Shown: positions 15,109 through 24,416, counted from the stretch's first letter. The stretch is DNA of 32,209 bases from an uncultured Collinsella sp. (GCA_900757705.1 CAAEOW010000161.1:1-32209); one strand, 5' to 3'. Program-made: numbers and translations. The notes: generated from the sequence alone by a model not told the origin.

Positions 15109-16471
15109 TGGTAGCGATGTTGAGGGCCTGAGCATCGGTGGCGTCGTGCGTGGCGAGTAGGAGCGTGCGACCGTCGAGGAGGTCGAGCACGACCTCGGCC
15201 GTCGCATCGCGCGCAGCGGTATCTAAACCGGTAAAGGGCTCGTCCAGAATCACCGCGTCGCCTGGGCACAGCAGGGCTCGAGCGATCTCGACGCGACGGC
15301 GCTGCCCGCCCGAAAGCTCGGCCACGCGAGCATGTACATCGACCCCCGGCACCAGCAGGCGCAACAGGGCCGCAGCACTCGAGGCGTCCACGCGTGCATC
15401 GGCGCACACTAGCACGTTATCCAGCGCCGCGGCGGACTCGACCAAGCGTGCATCCTGAAACACCATCGAGCACGGCGCGCACTCCCCCGCTGCCAACGAA
15501 AGCAGCGTCGACTTGCCCATGCCCGAAGCGCCCATCACACAGATACGCCCACCCGCGGGCAAGTTGAGCACCAGACCATCCAGCGCCGGCGCCCAGGGCG
15601 CGCGATCGCCCACGGCGAGCGCAAGCTCCGCTGAAGTGCCATCGCTCGCAGCCCCCGCACGCCCACGCAATCCATGCCCATGCGCCCGCACGGCCGCGCG
15701 CCACGCCACGGGCCCCGAAACCCGCAGCAGCCACACTAGCACGCGCTCACATGCCCACGATGCCGCCACGACCAACACGGTCCACGCCAGCAGATCAGCC
15801 GTCTCGATCAAAAGCTTCGCCTGATAGATGCGCTCACCCACGGTGCCCACCGCCATGCCGATGAGCTCGGCTGCCACGCCGGCCTTCCAGCTCATGCCAA
15901 TCACGGCACGCGCACACGAAAGCACAAACGGCAGGACTTCGCGCCAGGTATGGGCGCAAAACAGTCGCCAGCCGCGCACGCCATGCAGACGGAACATCTG
16001 CTCCAGCGGTTTATTCACCTGTGCCAAGCCCTCGGCCAGCGAAAAATACACGCCCGGCAGCGCCATCAAAAAGACTGCCGCGATGCTCACGCGCGCCGAC
16101 CCCAGCCAGATTAGCAACAGGACCACCACGCAGGCGACCGGTGTCGCCTTTACAAACGACAGCGCCAGAGCCACCAGGTGCGCAAACGCCCGCGAACGTG
16201 ACGAAATCCCGGCAAGCACACCACCACACACCGCGGCAAGCGCCAGCCCGCCCAGTATCCGCGCGCCCGAGCCCGCCAAAATCGCCCAGGTACCGCCATC
16301 GCACACCAGGCGCAGAAGCGCCAAGGCAACAGCACCCGGCCCCGGCAAGATCAGCGGCTGCGCCACCAGCGACGCCGCAAAGATCCACACGGCAAGCCAA
16401 AAGGCGGCGACGGCACCCACTGCCGCCACCGCCTTCGCACGCTCAGTCATGTGTCGAGCAAACGCACGCAC
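15086..16471 (-). CDS. Fused ABC permease and ATPase of the NitT/TauT/Ssu class
   Basis: This 461-residue protein joins two units that are normally separate. Residues about 15-240 are an SsuC-like permease with five or six membrane segments and an EAA-type loop region (WREVLPFVLSCARAVIGMSWKAGVAAELIG). Residues about 290-455 are a short ATPase with Walker A GASGMGKST near 312, a Q-loop (MVFQDARLV), signature LSGGQRRRVEIARALL, Walker B AVILDEP and an H-loop (LLATHDA). The ATPase is shorter than usual, with little between Walker A and the Q-loop. GTG 16471 is supported by GGAG 6 bases upstream, inside the last codons of the binding-protein gene. The final residues SRLLGHA and the stop are read from a family A palindrome. 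The substrate is unknown. Confidence 0.87.
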   Translation of the reverse strand: MRAFARHMTERAKAVAAVGAVAAFWLAVWIFAASLVAQPLILPGPGAVALALLRLVCDGGTWAILAGSGARILGGLALAAVCGGVLAGISSRSRAFAHLVALALSFVKATPVACVVVLLLIWLGSARVSIAAVFLMALPGVYFSLAEGLAQVNKPLEQMFRLHGVRGWRLFCAHTWREVLPFVLSCARAVIGMSWKAGVAAELIGMAVGTVGERIYQAKLLIETADLLAWTVLVVAASWACERVLVWLLRVSGPVAWRAAVRAHGHGLRGRAGAASDGTSAELALAVGDRAPWAPALDGLVLNLPAGGRICVMGASGMGKSTLLSLAAGECAPCSMVFQDARLVESAAALDNVLVCADARVDASSAAALLRLLVPGVDVHARVAELSGGQRRRVEIARALLCPGDAVILDEPFTGLDTAARDATAEVVLDLLDGRTLLLATHDATDAQALNIATSRLLGHA

Positions 16472-16474
16472 GGG

Positions 16475-17518
16475 CTACTCCATGTAGTAAAAATCGTCAG
16501 CCGGGAGCTTACCGCCCACGGCACTCGCGTCCGCATCGGCCAGCACCTGCAGGTACCCACCGAGCGCCGCCTTCATATCTTTCCCCGTCTGGCACACGAG
16601 CATGCACCCGGGAATCGCCTTCTCGGCGATCTTGGCGTTATCCACGATGCCGGCATCGACCACGGCCTGCGCCCAGTCTGCTGGCGCCGCATTGACAGCC
16701 TTTACGCTCGCCGCATGGCAGCTCAAGAACTCCGCCACGGCCTCGGGATGTTCCTCGGCAAACGCGCGGCGCACCACGGTCACACCCGTCAGCAAGCGCG
16801 AGCCCGTGTCTCCTACCAGCTCGTCCCACACATCGGTCAGGCTTACCGGAGCCGACAGCTTGCCCTCGCTCTTTGCGATGGCAGCTGTCTTGAACGGCTC
16901 CGGCAGCACGCCCACGGCGGACGGGTCGGCAAGCAGGGCCGACAGCACCTCGGTGGGTTCGCTCTTAAACTCAAGCGCCACCTGGCCAGTCAGACCTGCG
17001 CGCTCCAGCAGGTAGTTCATGACGTACTCCGGCGTGGTGCCCTTGCCCGTCATATAGACGGTGCGGCCCGCCAGGTCGCCAAACGAGATCACGCCCGCGT
17101 CGCCCGTCACCACGCTCAGCACGCCGAGCGTATTGATGTCGATGACCTGCACCGCGCCCTCGGTCTTGTTGTAGAGCACGCTCGCCACGTTGGCGGGCAC
17201 CAGGGCAATATCGACATCGCCCTGAATGACCTTGGGCACGATCTCGTCGGCAGCGGCGCTGATCGCAAAGTCGAACTCGTTATCTGTCTCGCCGCTCGCC
17301 GCCTGGTCCATAAACTGCACCAGACCGATTGACGTCGGCCCCTTGAGCGAGGCGACGTGCACCTCGACCGACTCGGCGGCAGCGCCGCTCGGCGCAGACC
17401 CGGCAGAGCCCGCCCCCGCAGCCCCGCCGCTGCAGCCAGCCAACGCAAGCGACAGCGCGCCCGCGGCAAGCGCCGAGGCAAACCCTCGGCGCGAAAGCTC
17501 AAATTCAAACGCGCGCAT
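16475..17518 (-). CDS. ABC transporter substrate-binding lipoprotein, NitT/TauT type
   Basis: This is a 347-residue protein. It starts MRAFEFELSRRGFASALAAG and has a signal peptide with lipobox LALAGC, so Cys29 would be lipidated. The SRRGF pair before the hydrophobic core hints at Tat export. The mature protein follows the SsuA/TauA layout: VASLKGPTSIGLVQFM, then GDVDIALVPANVASVLY, GDLAGRTVYMTGKGTTPEYVMNYLLERAGL and LLADPSAVGVLPEPF. The class binds nitrate, sulfonates, taurine, thiamine precursors or other small ligands; the ligand here cannot be named. It lies two bases after the hydrogenase gene and three before its permease-ATPase, so all are probably co-transcribed. ATG 17518 is chosen because the signal peptide begins there; the longer frame overlaps the hydrogenase gene. 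Confidence 0.88.
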   Translation of the reverse strand: MRAFEFELSRRGFASALAAGALSLALAGCSGGAAGAGSAGSAPSGAAAESVEVHVASLKGPTSIGLVQFMDQAASGETDNEFDFAISAAADEIVPKVIQGDVDIALVPANVASVLYNKTEGAVQVIDINTLGVLSVVTGDAGVISFGDLAGRTVYMTGKGTTPEYVMNYLLERAGLTGQVALEFKSEPTEVLSALLADPSAVGVLPEPFKTAAIAKSEGKLSAPVSLTDVWDELVGDTGSRLLTGVTVVRRAFAEEHPEAVAEFLSCHAASVKAVNAAPADWAQAVVDAGIVDNAKIAEKAIPGCMLVCQTGKDMKAALGGYLQVLADADASAVGGKLPADDFYYME

Positions 17519-17520
17519 CG

Positions 17521-19332
17521 TTAGCACATCCCTTCGTTGGGCATCGTCCACGCGTGATGGTCGGTATGCAGCAACTCCTCGGCCAGCGGCGAGAGCGGCG
17601 CGCCCAAAAACTCGCGGTAGCACGCCTGAACATCGGGGTTCTCGTGTGAGAAGCGAATGTCCGCAGCGGCATCCAGCCCCCAGAGCACCTGGCCACGCTC
17701 GGCCGCCAGTTCACAGCCGTCGTGGATGGGCTGACCGCCGCCGCCGACGCAGCCGCCCGGGCATGCCATGACCTCAACGAAGTCATAGCTCACACGGCCG
17801 TCGCGAATCGCGTCGAGCAGACGCGCGGCGTTGCCCAGCCCGTGTGCCACGGCGACGCGCACCTTGGTGCCATCGATATCGGCCACGGCTTCTTTCCAGC
17901 CGTCCAGGCCGCGCACATCAGTAAAGAAGTCGGCGTCGGAATTCTTGCCCGTCACCAGGTAATATGCCGAGCGCACGGCGGCCTCCATCACGCCGCCCGT
18001 GGCGCCAAAGATCACACCCGCGCCCGTGCCAAAGCCCAGCGGCGTATCGAGCGGCTCCTCGGTAAGCGTGTCGACGCTCACGTGGCTCGCGCGAATCATG
18101 CGTACCATCTCGCGCACCGTCAGCGCAACGTCCACATCGGGCACGCCGCCCTCGCCCACCATGCTCGGCAGCGCACACTCGGCCTTCTTGGCCGTACACG
18201 GCATCACGGACACCACGAACAGGCGCTCGGGCTCCACGCCCAACACCTTGGCGTAGTACGTCTTGGCAATGGCGCCGAACATCTGCTGCGGCGACTTGGA
18301 CGTGGACAGGCTGTCGACAAACTCCGGATAGCGCGCCTTCACAAAGCGCACCCAGCCCGGGCAGCAACTCGTGAACATGGGCCAGCCGCGGCTGTCGCCC
18401 TCGCCCTTGGAGGCAGCGCCCAGGCGCTCGAGCAGCTCGGAGCCCTCCTCCATAATGGTGAGGTCGGCCGAGAAGTCGGTGTCGAACACGTACTCAAAGC
18501 CCACGCGGCGCAGCGCGCAAGCCAGGCGTTCGACGGTAGCCTCCTCGCGCGGAATGCCGAGCTCCTCGCCCCAGGCGCTACGCACGGCCGGCGCAATCTG
18601 CACCAGTACGATCTTGTCAGGATCGGCGAGAGCATCGAACACGGTCTCGGTATCGTCACGCTCGCGCAGGGCGCCCGTCGGGCAATGCGTGATGCACTGA
18701 CCGCACGCGACGCAATCGGTCTTGCCGATCGGCGCACGCCCGCGGGTGCCCACGGCGGTATGCGTGGCGCGGTTGGTCAGGTCCCAAATCCCTAAGCCCT
18801 GCACGCTCTCGCATACCTTGATGCAGCGCATGCATTTGATGCACTTGTCGTTATCGCGGATGATGGGGAAATCGAAGTCCCAGCCCTCGCGCGCCAGGTG
18901 CTGCTCGTACGGCAGATAGAAAATGCCAAGGTCGTTGGCGATGGTCTGCAGGTTGCAGTTGCCGCTGCGCACACAGCTCGTACAGCGCGAGTCGTGCTGG
19001 GACAGCAGCAGCTGCACGTTGGTGCGACGGGCCTCGCGGGCCTTGGGGCTGTTGGTATGGACCACCATGCCGTCGAGCACGTAGTTGTTGCAGGCGGCAA
19101 CCAGCTGGTCGCAGCCCTCGACCTCGACCACGCACACGCGGCAACCGCCGATCTCGTTCAGATCGCGCAGGTAGCACAGGGTGGGAATCTGGATGCCGAC
19201 GGACTTGGCCGCATCCAGGATCGTGGTGTGCTCGGGCACCACGACCTCACAATTATCGATCGTGAGCTTGACCATGTTGAGTGCTCCGCTTTCGGTGTTG
19301 TCGCTGACAGTGGTTTTGTTGGGCTCTACCAT
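17521..19332 (-). CDS. hydA: [FeFe]-hydrogenase catalytic subunit
   Basis: This is a 603-residue monomeric-type hydrogenase. The N-terminal [2Fe-2S] domain has cysteines in IPTLCYL and GGCRVCVVEVEGC. The His-Cys3 cluster motif HDSRCTSCVRSGNC is at residues 113-126. Two [4Fe-4S] motifs follow: CIKCMRCIKVC (164-174) and CVACGQCITHC (207-217). All three H-cluster motifs are intact: TSCCPGW (321-327), MPCTAKKAE (377-385) and MACPGGCVGGGGQP (522-535). It interconverts protons and hydrogen. ATG 19332 overlaps the upstream stop by 7 bases and has GGAGG 8 bases before it; an internal ATG at 19275 with GGAGC upstream is an alternative. The partner flavoprotein gene directly upstream suggests electrons are exchanged with NAD(P)H. 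The short-distance neighbours downstream are ABC transporter genes, which is unusual. Confidence 0.95.
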   Translation of the reverse strand: MVEPNKTTVSDNTESGALNMVKLTIDNCEVVVPEHTTILDAAKSVGIQIPTLCYLRDLNEIGGCRVCVVEVEGCDQLVAACNNYVLDGMVVHTNSPKAREARRTNVQLLLSQHDSRCTSCVRSGNCNLQTIANDLGIFYLPYEQHLAREGWDFDFPIIRDNDKCIKCMRCIKVCESVQGLGIWDLTNRATHTAVGTRGRAPIGKTDCVACGQCITHCPTGALRERDDTETVFDALADPDKIVLVQIAPAVRSAWGEELGIPREEATVERLACALRRVGFEYVFDTDFSADLTIMEEGSELLERLGAASKGEGDSRGWPMFTSCCPGWVRFVKARYPEFVDSLSTSKSPQQMFGAIAKTYYAKVLGVEPERLFVVSVMPCTAKKAECALPSMVGEGGVPDVDVALTVREMVRMIRASHVSVDTLTEEPLDTPLGFGTGAGVIFGATGGVMEAAVRSAYYLVTGKNSDADFFTDVRGLDGWKEAVADIDGTKVRVAVAHGLGNAARLLDAIRDGRVSYDFVEVMACPGGCVGGGGQPIHDGCELAAERGQVLWGLDAAADIRFSHENPDVQACYREFLGAPLSPLAEELLHTDHHAWTMPNEGMC

Positions 19333-21158
19333 TCCAGGTTCCTCCCTCCGCGGAACGCGCCAAAGCCAAAGTGGTCGCAACGCAGGCAGCGGCTTGCCTC
19401 CTGGCGTGCCTCCTCCTCGGTAAGACCTTGCTCGACCAGATTCCAATCGTGGATGCGCTCGCCGGCTTCGCGCTCGCCCAGCTCGCAGCGGCCGCACTCG
19501 TGCTTGCCCTTAAACTGCACGGTCGGCAGCTCAACGTCGAGCTTGATCTTGTGGTCAAAGCCCAGATAGCGGTCGATATTTGCCGAAGCAACGCGGCCGG
19601 CGTTGATGGCACGGATGACGGTGGCGGGGCCGGTCTGGCAGTCACCGCCGCTAAAGAGGCCATCGAAGTTAGGCACGGCGCCATCCGAATCGGTGACGAC
19701 GCGACCCCACTTGCAGGCGATGCCCATGTCCTCAAACGGCTTGGAATCGATGTCCTGGCCAATGGCCACAAACACGCGCTCGCAGGGAATGACGCGCTCG
19801 GGCGTGGCGGCGGCACGCGGGGCCGGACGCCCACGACGGGGCTCGCCGATGATCTGCGGCTGCACGCGCAGGCCACTCACGCGACCTTCCTCGCCCGTCT
19901 CGATAGCGAGCGGGGCGGTCAACTCCAGTACCTCGCAGCCCTCGGCCTGGGCGCCGGCGATCTCGGCGTCCTGGGCCGTCATGTCGCAGATGCGACGGCG
20001 GTAGACGATGCTCACCTTTTCGGCACCGCAGCGCACGGCGGAGCGCGCCACGTCCATGGCCACGTTGCCGCCGCCGATGACGCACACGCGCTGGCCGCTC
20101 AGGTCGGGCAGCTCGTCGTCGCCGATGGCGCGCAGCATCTTGACGGCCGACTCCACGCCGAGCGCTTCCTCGCCCGGAAGGCCGAGCTTCTTATCGCTGT
20201 GGGCGCCAATGGCCAGGTAGACGGCATCGAACTCGTCGCGCAGGCGGGCAAGTTCCTCGCCGTTGACGGAGTGATCGAGCTCAACGTCGATGCCGGCGCT
20301 CAAGATCCAGTCGATCTCGGCCTGCAGGCGCTCGCGCGGCAGACGGTAGCTGGGAATGCCGTAGCGCAGCATGCCGCCCATGTGGTGACGCTGCTCAAAG
20401 ATAGTCACCTTATGACCCATCACGGCCAGGTAGTAGGCACAGGAAAGGCCGGCCGGGCCGCCGCCGATCACGGCGACGCGCTTACCGGTGTCGTCCACTA
20501 CATGCGGCTTGTGGTCGTTGAGGTCGCTGTGCTCAACGGCAAAACGCTTGAGGGCGAGGATGTTCATGGGATCGTCGACCATGCCGCGGCGGCAATGCAT
20601 CTCGCAGGGATGCTCGCACACCAAGCCGCAGACGAGCGGCAGTGGGTTGTTCTTGCGGATGACCTTGACGGCGTCGGCATACCGGCCTGCCTCGACCAGC
20701 GAAATGTACCCGGGAATGTCGACGTGCGCCGGGCAGCCCGAGACGCACGGGACGCGGGCCTCGCGGTCAAAGCCGCAGGAGTGCTCGCGGATGTGATGCT
20801 CAAAATCGTCACGGAAGCCGCGAATGGCCGTGAGTGCCATGGCGCCGGCTTCGTAGCCGATGGCGCAGTCGCTCGAAAGGTAGATGGTGCGGGCCGTGCG
20901 CTCAATCAGGTTGAGCGTGGACTCATCGGCGCGCCCTTCGAGCACATCGGCGAGCAGGTCGCTCAGCGCGCTCAGGCCCACACGGCAGGGTGTGCACTTG
21001 CCGCAGCTCTGGGTGGAGCACAGGTTAACGAGCGCTGCCGTAAACTCAACGGGACACGGGGCGAGCGAACTCACCGCCAGACGGCGTCCGAGCGCATCGT
21101 GCAGGTCGTCCATGACGGCCTGAGCGTGGCTGCGTTCCATTACGTGCAGTCGAGCCAT
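19326..21158 (-). CDS. NuoF-C-terminal/GltD-like FAD-dependent NAD(P)H oxidoreductase, hydrogenase partner
   Basis: This is a 610-residue fusion. Residues about 30-120 are the NADH-dehydrogenase 51-kDa [4Fe-4S] domain only (SCGKCTPCRVG, later LSSDCAIGYEAGA), without the usual FMN-binding part. Then comes a GltD-like module: Cys-rich PCVSGCPAHVDIPGYI...LVCGLVCEHPCEMHCRRG, the FAD site VAVIGGGPAGLSCAYYLA near 230, GMLRYGIPSYRLP, a second dinucleotide site VCVIGGGNVAMDVARSA near 370, and VFVAIGQDID with LFSGGDCQTGPATVIRAI at the end. A last Cys pair, CGRCELG, and CLRCDHFG close the chain. It probably moves electrons between NAD(P)H and the hydrogenase or ferredoxin. ATG 21158 has GAGGGG 5 bases upstream. 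It is the first gene of the operon and overlaps hydA by 7 bases. Confidence 0.88.
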   Translation of the reverse strand: MARLHVMERSHAQAVMDDLHDALGRRLAVSSLAPCPVEFTAALVNLCSTQSCGKCTPCRVGLSALSDLLADVLEGRADESTLNLIERTARTIYLSSDCAIGYEAGAMALTAIRGFRDDFEHHIREHSCGFDREARVPCVSGCPAHVDIPGYISLVEAGRYADAVKVIRKNNPLPLVCGLVCEHPCEMHCRRGMVDDPMNILALKRFAVEHSDLNDHKPHVVDDTGKRVAVIGGGPAGLSCAYYLAVMGHKVTIFEQRHHMGGMLRYGIPSYRLPRERLQAEIDWILSAGIDVELDHSVNGEELARLRDEFDAVYLAIGAHSDKKLGLPGEEALGVESAVKMLRAIGDDELPDLSGQRVCVIGGGNVAMDVARSAVRCGAEKVSIVYRRRICDMTAQDAEIAGAQAEGCEVLELTAPLAIETGEEGRVSGLRVQPQIIGEPRRGRPAPRAAATPERVIPCERVFVAIGQDIDSKPFEDMGIACKWGRVVTDSDGAVPNFDGLFSGGDCQTGPATVIRAINAGRVASANIDRYLGFDHKIKLDVELPTVQFKGKHECGRCELGEREAGERIHDWNLVEQGLTEEEARQEASRCLRCDHFGFGAFRGGRNLEW

Positions 21159-21343
21159 AAGATCCCCTCTCACATGGCAGCCCGGAGGCGAGACCGAGCG
21201 AAGTTGCTACACGCACAACACTGACCTATAAAATTGTTTGGCAGCGACACGGTTCGGCAGGCGGTATGAAACGTCGTCCTTAGCGGTGAAAACGAACATT
21301 TCCGCAGATAAATGCCATATTTGATAAAACGCGTTACCAATGA

Positions 21344-21381
21344 CAATGCCCCGTCCACGCAATCACGTGGACGGGGCATTG
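21344..21381 (-). terminator. Strong hairpin after the alpha-glucoside PTS operon
   Basis: A perfect 16-base stem (21344-21359 with 21366-21381) encloses a 6-base loop. It lies 33 bases past the GH4 stop. No T run follows, so it may need Rho or mainly protect the 3' end. The remaining gap to 21158 shows no other gene and should hold the hydrogenase operon promoter. Confidence 0.65.
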
Positions 21382-21413
21382 CTCTAGGTATGCGGTCAGC
21401 GACCCTGTTGCTT

Positions 21414-22796
21414 TTACTTAAGCTCGGGCCAGTAACCCTTGTTGGCCTCGATCATGTCGTCGAGAACTTCCTTGGCGACCTTCATCGACGGCACGGTCTT
21501 GTTGAGCGTAAAGGCCTTGAGTGCCTTCTCGTACGAACCCTCGATCGTGGCCTCGACCACGAGCTTCTCGGAGTTCAGCTGCTGCATCATGAGACCCTGC
21601 TGGAACAGCGGAATGTTGTCGCGGCTGATGACCTCGGGGCCATTCTTGCCAATGTAGGCAGGCAGCTCGACCATAGCGTCGTAGGGCATGTTGGGGATAG
21701 CGCCCTTGTTCTCGCAGATGACCAGGAAGCGCTGCTTGGTATCGTTCTTCAGAGCAATAGCCAGGTCGGCAATCCAGTCGCCGTGGCTGCCCGCATAGAA
21801 CGTGCTCTCGTCGATCTCGCCAGTCTTCTCGTAGTGGTCGATGCCGTCGAAGAGGTTCTTCTCGCGTGTCTCCTCAACCTCGTTAGCACGGGTGCGCTCG
21901 GGGTTGGAATGCTCGACGAACTCCTTCTGCTGCAGGTAGTAGTTCAGATACGTGTTGGGCAGGTACTCCGGGAAGCACTCCATGATCTCGTACTCGCCCT
22001 TCCAGACGTAGTACCAGCTGCCCTTGGTGTGGCGGTTCTGCTCGGGGTGCTCGTCAGTGGCCTCCTCGGGCTTCTTGGACATCAGCGAGCCCATGCCCTT
22101 GAGGTACGAATCGGGCAGCAGAATCTCGTGCTCCTTGATGTACTCGCGCAGCTGCGGGAGCACCTCCTCGCCCTTGTGGCGAATCGAGGTGAACCAGCCA
22201 AAGTGGTTGAGGCCAAAGTAATCGTACTCGACATCCTTCTTGTCGATATCGAGCGCGGCGCAAACCACGTCGATGATTGCGATCGGCATGTCGCAGATGT
22301 TAATGATGCGAGCGTTGGGACGCAGCACGCGGCAGCCCTCGGAGACGATGGCGGCAGGGTTGGAGTAGTTGAGAATCCAGTAATCCTTCTTGGCGTACTT
22401 CTCAACGTCATCGATCAGCTCGACCATGGGGAAGATGGTGCGCATGCCGTAGGCAAGGCCGCCGCAACCGCAAGTCTCCTGACCCACGCAGCCGTGGCGC
22501 AGCGGAATCTTCTCGTCCTGCTCGCGCATGGCGTAGCCGCCCACGCGCATCTGGGCAAACACGAAGCTCGCGTCGGTAAAAGCCGTCTCCTTGTCGGTGG
22601 TCACCGTGAGCTTGATGTCAAGGCCGAGGTCCTCGTGCAGAATCCAGTCCACGAGCACGCCGATCTTGCGCTGGCGCTCCTCGTTGATGTCGTACAGACG
22701 AATCTCGTCAACGTCGAGCTCGTCCTTGCGCAGAGCGATGGACTTGACGATGCCGGGGGTAAAGGTGGATCCGCCACCACACAGAGTAATGATCAT
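21414..22796 (-). CDS. 6-phospho-alpha-glucosidase, glycoside hydrolase family 4
   Basis: This is a 460-residue GH4 enzyme, which needs NAD+ and a divalent metal. The N-terminal dinucleotide site is TLCGGGSTFTP, followed by NYSNPAA (143-149), the signature CDMP (168-171) and GLNHFGW near 200. In GH4, CDMP is typical of 6-phospho-alpha-glucosidases (GlvA/MalH), whereas 6-phospho-beta-glucosidases carry CNVP and alpha-galactosidases carry CHS. The expected reaction is hydrolysis of maltose 6'-phosphate or related phosphorylated alpha-glucosides. It lies three bases after the EIICB gene, the last gene of the operon. The metal-binding Cys and His are present. Confidence in family is very high and in substrate class good. 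Confidence 0.93.
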   Translation of the reverse strand: MIITLCGGGSTFTPGIVKSIALRKDELDVDEIRLYDINEERQRKIGVLVDWILHEDLGLDIKLTVTTDKETAFTDASFVFAQMRVGGYAMREQDEKIPLRHGCVGQETCGCGGLAYGMRTIFPMVELIDDVEKYAKKDYWILNYSNPAAIVSEGCRVLRPNARIINICDMPIAIIDVVCAALDIDKKDVEYDYFGLNHFGWFTSIRHKGEEVLPQLREYIKEHEILLPDSYLKGMGSLMSKKPEEATDEHPEQNRHTKGSWYYVWKGEYEIMECFPEYLPNTYLNYYLQQKEFVEHSNPERTRANEVEETREKNLFDGIDHYEKTGEIDESTFYAGSHGDWIADLAIALKNDTKQRFLVICENKGAIPNMPYDAMVELPAYIGKNGPEVISRDNIPLFQQGLMMQQLNSEKLVVEATIEGSYEKALKAFTLNKTVPSMKVAKEVLDDMIEANKGYWPELK

Positions 22797-22799
22797 TGT

Positions 22800-24416
22800 T
22801 TACTGCTCCTTCTCAATTGCGTTTTCGACCTTGTCGCGCATCTCGGCGACCTTCATGCCAAAGATGATCTGGATATTATTGCCGTTGCGGTTGATGCCGC
22901 TGTTGGGCACGTGGTTGATGAGGTCCTCATTGATGAGGTCCGGGTTCTTAACGTTCACGCGGAGACGCGTAAAGCAGTTCTCGAGCTCCTCGATGTTGTC
23001 CTTGCCACCAAGACCTGCGACCAGGTCGGCAATACCTGCATCGACGCCCTCTGCGGGGGCCGCGGCAACAGCGCCCTGCTTCACCGCGACAGACGCGGCG
23101 GCCTCGCCCTCGGCAACGGACTCGGCGAGCTCGGACTCCTCCTCGCGACCAGGCGTGTGAAGGTTGAGCTTCTTAATAAGGAAGGTGAAGAGGAAGAAGT
23201 ACAGAGCGGCGTTGACGACTCCGAGCACGAGCATCATCGGCCAGTTGGTCTTATCGACACCAAGAACCAGGTTGGAAACCACGATGTTGATGATGCCGCC
23301 TGCAGTCGAAGCGGGCACGGAGAGGACCTTGAGCAGGACCAGGAAGATGCCGGAAAGAACCGAGTGAACGACAAAGAGCACGGGAGCGGCAAAGACAAAG
23401 AGGAAGTCCATGGGCTCGGTGACACAGGAGAGCACGGCAGTGATGATCAGCGGGATGATGACAGCCTTGGTCTTGTCCTTGTTCTGCTTGTAGGCGGTGA
23501 AGATAAAGGCGAGACCGATACCGATGTAGGGCCACAGGTTGTTGAAGGTGTAGCTGTTGAAGTAGGTGCTATCGGAGAAGGGCTGGCCCGTCATCGCCAT
23601 CTCGGCAACACGGATGGGATAGGCGCCGGCGATAACCTGATCACCCAGCGTAAGGGTGCCGCCCACATCGGAGAACTGGAACGGGGTGTAGATGAGGTGG
23701 TGCAGGCCGGTGGGAACGAGCAGCTTGTTGAGCATGCCGTAGATAAACAGACCGATGTTGCCCGACTCCTTAATGATGCCGGCAACGGAGGAGATGGCGC
23801 CCTGAACCGGAGGCCAAACGATGCAGAAGCCAGCGCCCATGATCCAGGAGATGATGATCATGATCAGGAACGGGAAGCGAACGCCCGAGAACATCGAAAG
23901 GGCAATGGGGAACTGCTTGTTCGAGTACTTGTTGAACACGGCACCGGTGATGCAACCAAGAATGATGCCGCCAAACACGCCGGTATCGAGCACCTGAATG
24001 CCCATAACGGTGCTCTGGCCGGTTCCGGTAAGACCGAGCATGCCGCTCGCTTCGGCAAGAGAGCCGGTGGCGTTGAGCACGATGTTATTGGCCTGCAGGA
24101 ACAGGAAGAACGACATCAGGGCAATCAGCGAAGCATGGCCCTTGTTCTTCTTTGCCATGGCGCCGGCGATGCCCACGCAGAACAAAATCGAGAGGTTGTT
24201 GATGATAAACATCAGCGACTGATAGACAACGGCGCCCACAAGCTGGAACGGGCCGGAGCCCAGCACGGGGACCACGGCGCAGATGGTCTTGTTGGTCAGA
24301 ATGATGCCCACGATGAGCAGGATGCCGGCAACCGAGAGATACATCATCGGCTGAACGATCGACTTCGCGAACACCTCCAACGGCGCTTTGAAATTGAACT
24401 TCTTTTTTGCGGTCAT
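22800..24416 (-). CDS. PTS alpha-glucoside/glucose-type transporter, EIIC-EIIB
   Basis: This is a 538-residue glucose-family permease. The EIIC domain comes first, with about ten membrane segments and blocks such as VGIAGAMAKKNKGHASLIAL, VPTGLHHLIYTPFQF and TEPMDFLFVFAAP. An Ala/Glu-rich linker (about residues 425-455) precedes the EIIB domain, whose phosphorylated Cys lies in LENCFTRLRV near residue 480. The domain order and downstream CDMP-type GH4 gene match GlvC/MalB-like maltose and alpha-glucoside importers. No EIIA domain is attached; EIIA is encoded separately at the head of the operon. ATG 24416 is preferred (GGGGAG 7 bases upstream) over the frame's start at 24443. The 99 bases before it contain no obvious terminator. 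Confidence 0.92.
   Translation of the reverse strand: MTAKKKFNFKAPLEVFAKSIVQPMMYLSVAGILLIVGIILTNKTICAVVPVLGSGPFQLVGAVVYQSLMFIINNLSILFCVGIAGAMAKKNKGHASLIALMSFFLFLQANNIVLNATGSLAEASGMLGLTGTGQSTVMGIQVLDTGVFGGIILGCITGAVFNKYSNKQFPIALSMFSGVRFPFLIMIIISWIMGAGFCIVWPPVQGAISSVAGIIKESGNIGLFIYGMLNKLLVPTGLHHLIYTPFQFSDVGGTLTLGDQVIAGAYPIRVAEMAMTGQPFSDSTYFNSYTFNNLWPYIGIGLAFIFTAYKQNKDKTKAVIIPLIITAVLSCVTEPMDFLFVFAAPVLFVVHSVLSGIFLVLLKVLSVPASTAGGIINIVVSNLVLGVDKTNWPMMLVLGVVNAALYFFLFTFLIKKLNLHTPGREEESELAESVAEGEAAASVAVKQGAVAAAPAEGVDAGIADLVAGLGGKDNIEELENCFTRLRVNVKNPDLINEDLINHVPNSGINRNGNNIQIIFGMKVAEMRDKVENAIEKEQ

Noticed and set aside
19371..21224. A 617-codon plus-strand frame
   Set aside because: It is antisense to the NuoF/GltD-like gene, which has complete FAD and iron-sulfur motifs.
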